From the NCBI GenBank assembly GCA_023128035.1, contig JAGMES010000183.1:1-8128 (forward strand): a DNA stretch of 8,128 bases. The letters are read 5' to 3'. Below are positions 5,443 to 8,128 of this stretch, piece after piece. Under the pieces are notes generated by a model. The model was given only the letters and a program-made list of their open reading frames with translations. It had not been told where the DNA came from and searched no databases. The position numbers were made by a program, and so were the translations under genes. The DNA comes from Halanaerobiales bacterium (GTDB lineage Bacteria > Bacillota_F > Halanaerobiia > DY22613). Numbering within the stretch: the first letter of the stretch is position 1; each line of letters starts with the position of its first letter.

Positions 5443-7243
5443 CCAATAGCCCCCTCTTTTTGGCTTCTTCATTCATCTCAATGATCCATTTTCTAGCCTT
5501 TTTCATTTCACCGGAGATTCTTTTTCCTAAAAACCAAACTTTTGCATCAGGATAATAAAGAGAACGACCACCACGTCCTGCCATTTGGATTAAATTTTGA
5601 TGTTGAAAAATTTTTTCCTGATCAGCATATAAAACCAAAACATTGCTCTTTGGAACCGTTACACCCCTTTCCAGAATAGTCGTAGTAGCAAGAATTGGAT
5701 AATCTCCTCGCAAAAAACCCTCAACCTTTGATGAACGATTCAGATCCTGACTATGAGTATATTGCACCCAATCAGATATCTCCTTCTCATTATAATATTT
5801 ATGCAAAGTCTGACCAAAAATCTCCACCATTCTTCGTGTTGGTAAAAAAATATACAACTGAGCCAGATCACGATATATCGTCTCCTCAATCCTCTCTCTC
5901 ACCTCTTTAGGCATCTTTTTGAAGTCTGGGTAGGGCGGAAGTTTTAAATTCTCGAGAAAGGGAACTGGGACCCCTTTACGATGAAATCTAGCAGGTAATG
6001 TTAGCATCTCCACTTGTCCTAATCGAACCTGACCTAAAAGATCGTCTCCTGGAGTTGCACTTAAATAAACCAATTTCCCTTCTTTTTTTATACTCCGCTT
6101 TAGAAGATTTTTTAAACGTTGATCACCTTGATATGGATATGCATCAACTTCATCAAAAATAATTAGATCAAAAGCATGATAGAAGCGAACTAATTGATGG
6201 ATAGTAGCAATGGTTAATTGACTTTGGAAATATTTATTTTCTGAACCTCCATATAATCCAACAATACTCACTTTCGGGAAAGCTTTCTTCATCCGATCTA
6301 CCATCTGTCTTACCACTTCGCGTCTTGTAGATGTAAATAAAATCCTTCCACCTCTCTCTAAGACATCAGCTATCAAAGCAAAAGTGATTTCCGTTTTACC
6401 TGCACCACAAACCGCCCATATCAGCCAATGACTCACCTGATCATTTTTAAGTCCACTTACCAAATAATCAGATAATTTTTTTTGATATGGAGATAGTGGA
6501 AAAGAAAACTTAAGCTCAACCTCTTGCATTTTCTGGTTTCTCAAGAGCGCTTGATCTATTCTACGAAAAAGAGGGCGACAGGTTAAACTCTCCCCCATAG
6601 ATTGGCATTCAGGACAATACCAGGTTCTTTCTCCACAGATACCACATTGAGTTAAAGTAAGTTCAGTATGTCCACATCTTAAGCAAAATGATTCAAAAGG
6701 TAGATTCGCAGGAACCATTTCCACGACATCTGCTACCAACAATGAGATTAAATTCTTTTTAACTTCTAATAAAGTCTGGTCTCTTAAACCCATTTCTTTT
6801 ATTCCGCTTATTATCTCGGAAAAATATAAATTTCTTCCCCTCAATAGAGCGCGAAGTTTAATGATTTCTGGACAATTAGAACCAATCTCTGTTGATAAAT
6901 CACTAAAATTAGAAATCATAAACGGCTCTTTTTCAGGTAAAATTTTTACTCCCCATTCATTAAGCCATCTCTCTTTCTTTAACCATTTTTTGATTTTATT
7001 TCTCCATCTGCTTTTAACCAACTGAACACGCCAACTAAGCCATGGTAGTTTTTTTAACATTTTTACTAACTGATAACCAGGATATAAACCTATAGATTCT
7101 GTTAAAGGCCAAATCCACTCATAACCGCTTTTTTTCAGTTCAGCCATCTCTATAGCTAGATCATAAGTCATATCTACACGAATCCGATAAAATCTATCTA
7201 TTTTTTGTCCTGCAACATATACTTGTACACGACAACACTTCAT
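5435..7243 (-). CDS. comFA: ComFA, ATP-dependent DNA translocase of competence
   Basis: A 602-residue DEAD-box-like helicase/translocase that drives single-stranded DNA through the ComEC channel during transformation. The N-terminal about 180 residues are poorly conserved. A six-Cys zinc domain follows (C187/C190, C200/C203, C210/C213), a ComFA hallmark. Helicase motifs: Walker A GAGKT (280-284), motif II DEVD (364-367) in the family form FDEVDAYPY, motif III SATP (395-398), LPTRRM (motif IV region), and motif VI QMAGRGGRS (553-561). All are intact, so it should be functional. The start at 7243 has AAGGTGG 7 nt upstream; the frame stays open to 7477, but that part overlaps sigH and reads as noise. 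It lies 70 bp after sigH and overlaps comFC by 8 bp, so the three probably share transcripts. Confidence 0.96.
   Translation of the reverse strand: MKCCRVQVYVAGQKIDRFYRIRVDMTYDLAIEMAELKKSGYEWIWPLTESIGLYPGYQLVKMLKKLPWLSWRVQLVKSRWRNKIKKWLKKERWLNEWGVKILPEKEPFMISNFSDLSTEIGSNCPEIIKLRALLRGRNLYFSEIISGIKEMGLRDQTLLEVKKNLISLLVADVVEMVPANLPFESFCLRCGHTELTLTQCGICGERTWYCPECQSMGESLTCRPLFRRIDQALLRNQKMQEVELKFSFPLSPYQKKLSDYLVSGLKNDQVSHWLIWAVCGAGKTEITFALIADVLERGGRILFTSTRREVVRQMVDRMKKAFPKVSIVGLYGGSENKYFQSQLTIATIHQLVRFYHAFDLIIFDEVDAYPYQGDQRLKNLLKRSIKKEGKLVYLSATPGDDLLGQVRLGQVEMLTLPARFHRKGVPVPFLENLKLPPYPDFKKMPKEVRERIEETIYRDLAQLYIFLPTRRMVEIFGQTLHKYYNEKEISDWVQYTHSQDLNRSSKVEGFLRGDYPILATTTILERGVTVPKSNVLVLYADQEKIFQHQNLIQMAGRGGRSLYYPDAKVWFLGKRISGEMKKARKWIIEMNEEAKKRGLLDA
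5450..5456 (-). promoter_or_regulatory. RBS that fixes the comFC start
   Basis: GAGGGGG on the minus strand, inside the end of comFA, 7 nt before ATG at 5442. Confidence 0.8.
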
Positions 7244-7250
7244 TACTTTA

Positions 7251-7257
7251 CCACCTT
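7251..7257 (-). promoter_or_regulatory. RBS that fixes the comFA start
   Basis: AAGGTGG (one mismatch to AAGGAGG) on the minus strand, 7 nt before ATG at 7243. It supports starting comFA after, not inside, sigH. Confidence 0.7.
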
Positions 7258-7261
7258 TTCC

Positions 7262-7303
7262 CCAAAAATGAATAACTGCTTCCAGCGTTAGCCAGAAACA
7301 GCT
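7262..7303 (-). terminator. Possible attenuator hairpin between sigH and comFA
   Basis: On the minus strand 7303-7291 pairs with 7286-7274: a 13-bp stem including several G.T pairs, loop TAAC. It is followed by a broken T-rich stretch (TTATTCATTTTT, 7275-7264). The hairpin lies wholly in the 70-bp sigH-comFA gap, just before the comFA RBS. The T-tract is imperfect, so partial termination (sigH made in excess of comFA) or an mRNA-processing structure are both possible. Confidence 0.4.
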
Positions 7304-7313
7304 TTTAGGGTTA

Positions 7314-7979
7314 CTAATAGTTAGCAACTTGATTTCCAAATTTATTTCTAATCTGATCAATCTTCCGACGTGATCTTTGCAGAGCATTGTCCACAGTTTT
7401 GACATTACTCTCCAACTCTTCGGAGATCTCCTTATATGATTTCGACTCCAAATAACTAGTAAAAACCTGCCACTCAAGAGGTGTAAGTACTTTTTTAAGT
7501 TCTTGAGTCACTTCAGTAATAAACTCTCGATTAATCAAATCACGTTCAGGATCCATATTTTCATCTGGCAATACGTCAAGTAAAGTTCTACCCATGCCGC
7601 CATCGTCTCTAGCATATTTCAACTTCCGATCAATAGAAGTCGAAGTATTAAGTGGTAGATGTTTTTGACGATTTGCCATTTTTATTGCTGATATCAATTG
7701 ACGATTCACACATAAATGTGCAAAACCACGAAACGAAGCTTCTCTGGAAATTTTATAATCGCGAATAGCTTTATACAGTCCAACTAATCCTTCCTGAATC
7801 ACATCATCGCGATCTAATCCTTTAATATAAAACAATCTGGACTTTGAATAGACAATATCCATATTTGTTTTAATTAAATACTCCTCGGCTTCACGCTCAC
7901 CTTCCTGCGCAAGTAAAATCAATTCATCTTCAGATATTTCCTCACACCAGCTAAGCTGATTACTTTTGGATTTGTCCAT
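7314..7979 (-). CDS. sigH: RNA polymerase sigma factor SigH (Spo0H, sigma-30 type)
   Basis: A 221-residue sigma-70-family factor that directs RNA polymerase to stationary-phase, competence and early sporulation promoters in Bacillota. Residues 18-110 hold region 2: DRDDVIQEGLVGLYKAIRDY (56-75, core-binding and start of -10 recognition) and RQLISAIKMANRQKHLPLN (93-111). Residues 160-210 hold region 4: LTPLEWQVF, the helix-turn-helix SYKEISEELESNVKTVDNAL (181-200) and QRSRRKI. Block by block this follows B. subtilis SigH (for example DREDIVQEGMIGLYKSIRDF and RQKHIPLN there), and the length is nearly the same (218 aa). The start ATG has a G-rich site (GAGGTGGGGG) just upstream. It is the first gene before comFA and comFC. 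An IS end lies about 128 bp upstream. No anti-sigma gene is seen. Confidence 0.94.
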   Translation of the reverse strand: MDKSKSNQLSWCEEISEDELILLAQEGEREAEEYLIKTNMDIVYSKSRLFYIKGLDRDDVIQEGLVGLYKAIRDYKISREASFRGFAHLCVNRQLISAIKMANRQKHLPLNTSTSIDRKLKYARDDGGMGRTLLDVLPDENMDPERDLINREFITEVTQELKKVLTPLEWQVFTSYLESKSYKEISEELESNVKTVDNALQRSRRKIDQIRNKFGNQVANY

Positions 7980-8107
7980 TGAACCCCCACCTCTGTTCCA
8001 ATTTTTGCCCCCTCAGACTAAAATTGGCCTAACCCTCTACTACTACACCTCTAATGAATTGCCACTACCACCACCTTCGAATACTTTTTATATATTTAAA
8101 ACTTTTA
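7980..8107 (-). promoter_or_regulatory. sigH leader with an 8-bp inverted repeat
   Basis: No clear SigA or SigH promoter is visible between the sigH start and the IS end. On the minus strand, CCAATTTT (8027-8020) and AAAATTGG (8005-7998) can form a stem whose 14-nt loop contains GAGGGGG, a decoy-like Shine-Dalgarno sequence. The true RBS lies just downstream (7993-7984). The stretch 8028-8085 is G/T-rich on the minus strand, with short GTAGTAG and GGTGGTGG runs. Confidence 0.4.
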
Positions 8108-8128
8108 GTGAACTCGTCCAGCTAAAGC
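8107..8128 (-). repeat. Right arm of the 22-bp exact inverted repeat
   Basis: Exact reverse complement of 56-77. The repeat is cut by the window end. Inverted copies about 8 kb apart could recombine and flip the intervening sigH-com-hpf segment. Confidence 0.9.
8108..8128 (-). mobile_element. Right end of a second, inverted IS200/IS605-family element (partial)
   Basis: The reverse complement of the last 21 bases is identical to the tip of the element end at 56-76, finishing with TTCAC (complement at 8108-8112). Only the terminal part is visible; the rest continues beyond the window. The element points leftwards, so its right end faces sigH, whose start codon is about 128 bp away. Identity to the edge of the window suggests a full second copy in opposite orientation to the left one. 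Confidence 0.65.

Noticed and set aside
5443..5472. 10-residue upstream extension of ComFC
   Set aside because: The upstream Met lacks a good RBS, while GAGGGGG is correctly spaced for the Met at 5442. The shorter form gives the usual 8-bp overlap with comFA.
7244..7477. 78-residue upstream extension of ComFA overlapping sigH
   Set aside because: It is the sigH 3' region read in another frame. A good RBS lies just before the Met at 7243.
8028..8085. Short triplet repeats (CTACTACTAC, ACCACCACC) as a microsatellite or CRISPR-like array
   Set aside because: The runs are only two to three units long and irregular; there are no spaced direct repeats anywhere in the window.

Overview
The window is AT-rich DNA from a Gram-positive-type (Bacillota/Firmicutes) bacterium. 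This is shown by a Spo0H-type sigma factor, the ComFA/ComFC competence pair, a long-form HPF, strong AGGAGG-type ribosome binding sites and T-tract terminators. A spore-forming or halanaerobial/clostridial anaerobe would fit, but the sequence does not fix the genus. All genes but one read leftwards on the minus strand.

Layout, left to right. Positions 1-76 are the right end of an IS200/IS605-type insertion sequence, with two hairpins and a terminal TTCAC. A minus-strand operon follows (2992 to 156): a hexapeptide-repeat acyltransferase resembling B. subtilis YvoF, a DUF1405/YpjA-like membrane protein (8-bp overlap), and an ABC exporter with fused membrane and ATPase domains, closed by a terminator that overlaps its stop codon. 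The divergent gene at 3161-3781 (+) is an exported PAP2 phosphatase. A strong bidirectional terminator (3784-3825) separates it from hpf (3842-4381, -). A 374-bp spacer (4382-4755) holds the hpf promoter and a cluster of DnaA boxes. Then come comFC, comFA and sigH (minus strand; order of transcription sigH, comFA, comFC). The right edge (8108-8128) is a second, inverted copy of the same IS end.

The most notable reading is regulatory. The window encodes SigH and also carries two sites that match the SigH promoter consensus (RnAGGAwWW, 11-12 bp spacer, RnnGAATww) at nearly every position. One lies directly in front of hpf (4416-4444). The other lies in front of the acyltransferase/DUF1405/ABC exporter operon (3033-3062). 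With comFA and comFC directly downstream of sigH, this looks like a compact stationary-phase module: the sigma factor, competence DNA-uptake genes, ribosome hibernation, and an uncharacterised envelope/export operon. Promoter matches were made by eye and are inference until tested.

The second notable feature is a cluster of six DnaA-box-like 9-mers (three perfect TTATCCACA) in 184 bp between comFC and hpf, next to an AT-rich tract. It may be a DnaA-binding regulatory or titration cluster, or less likely an origin. The two IS ends, inverted and identical over at least 22 bp, bracket the segment and could allow its inversion. If the elements carry TnpB, each would template a different guide RNA.
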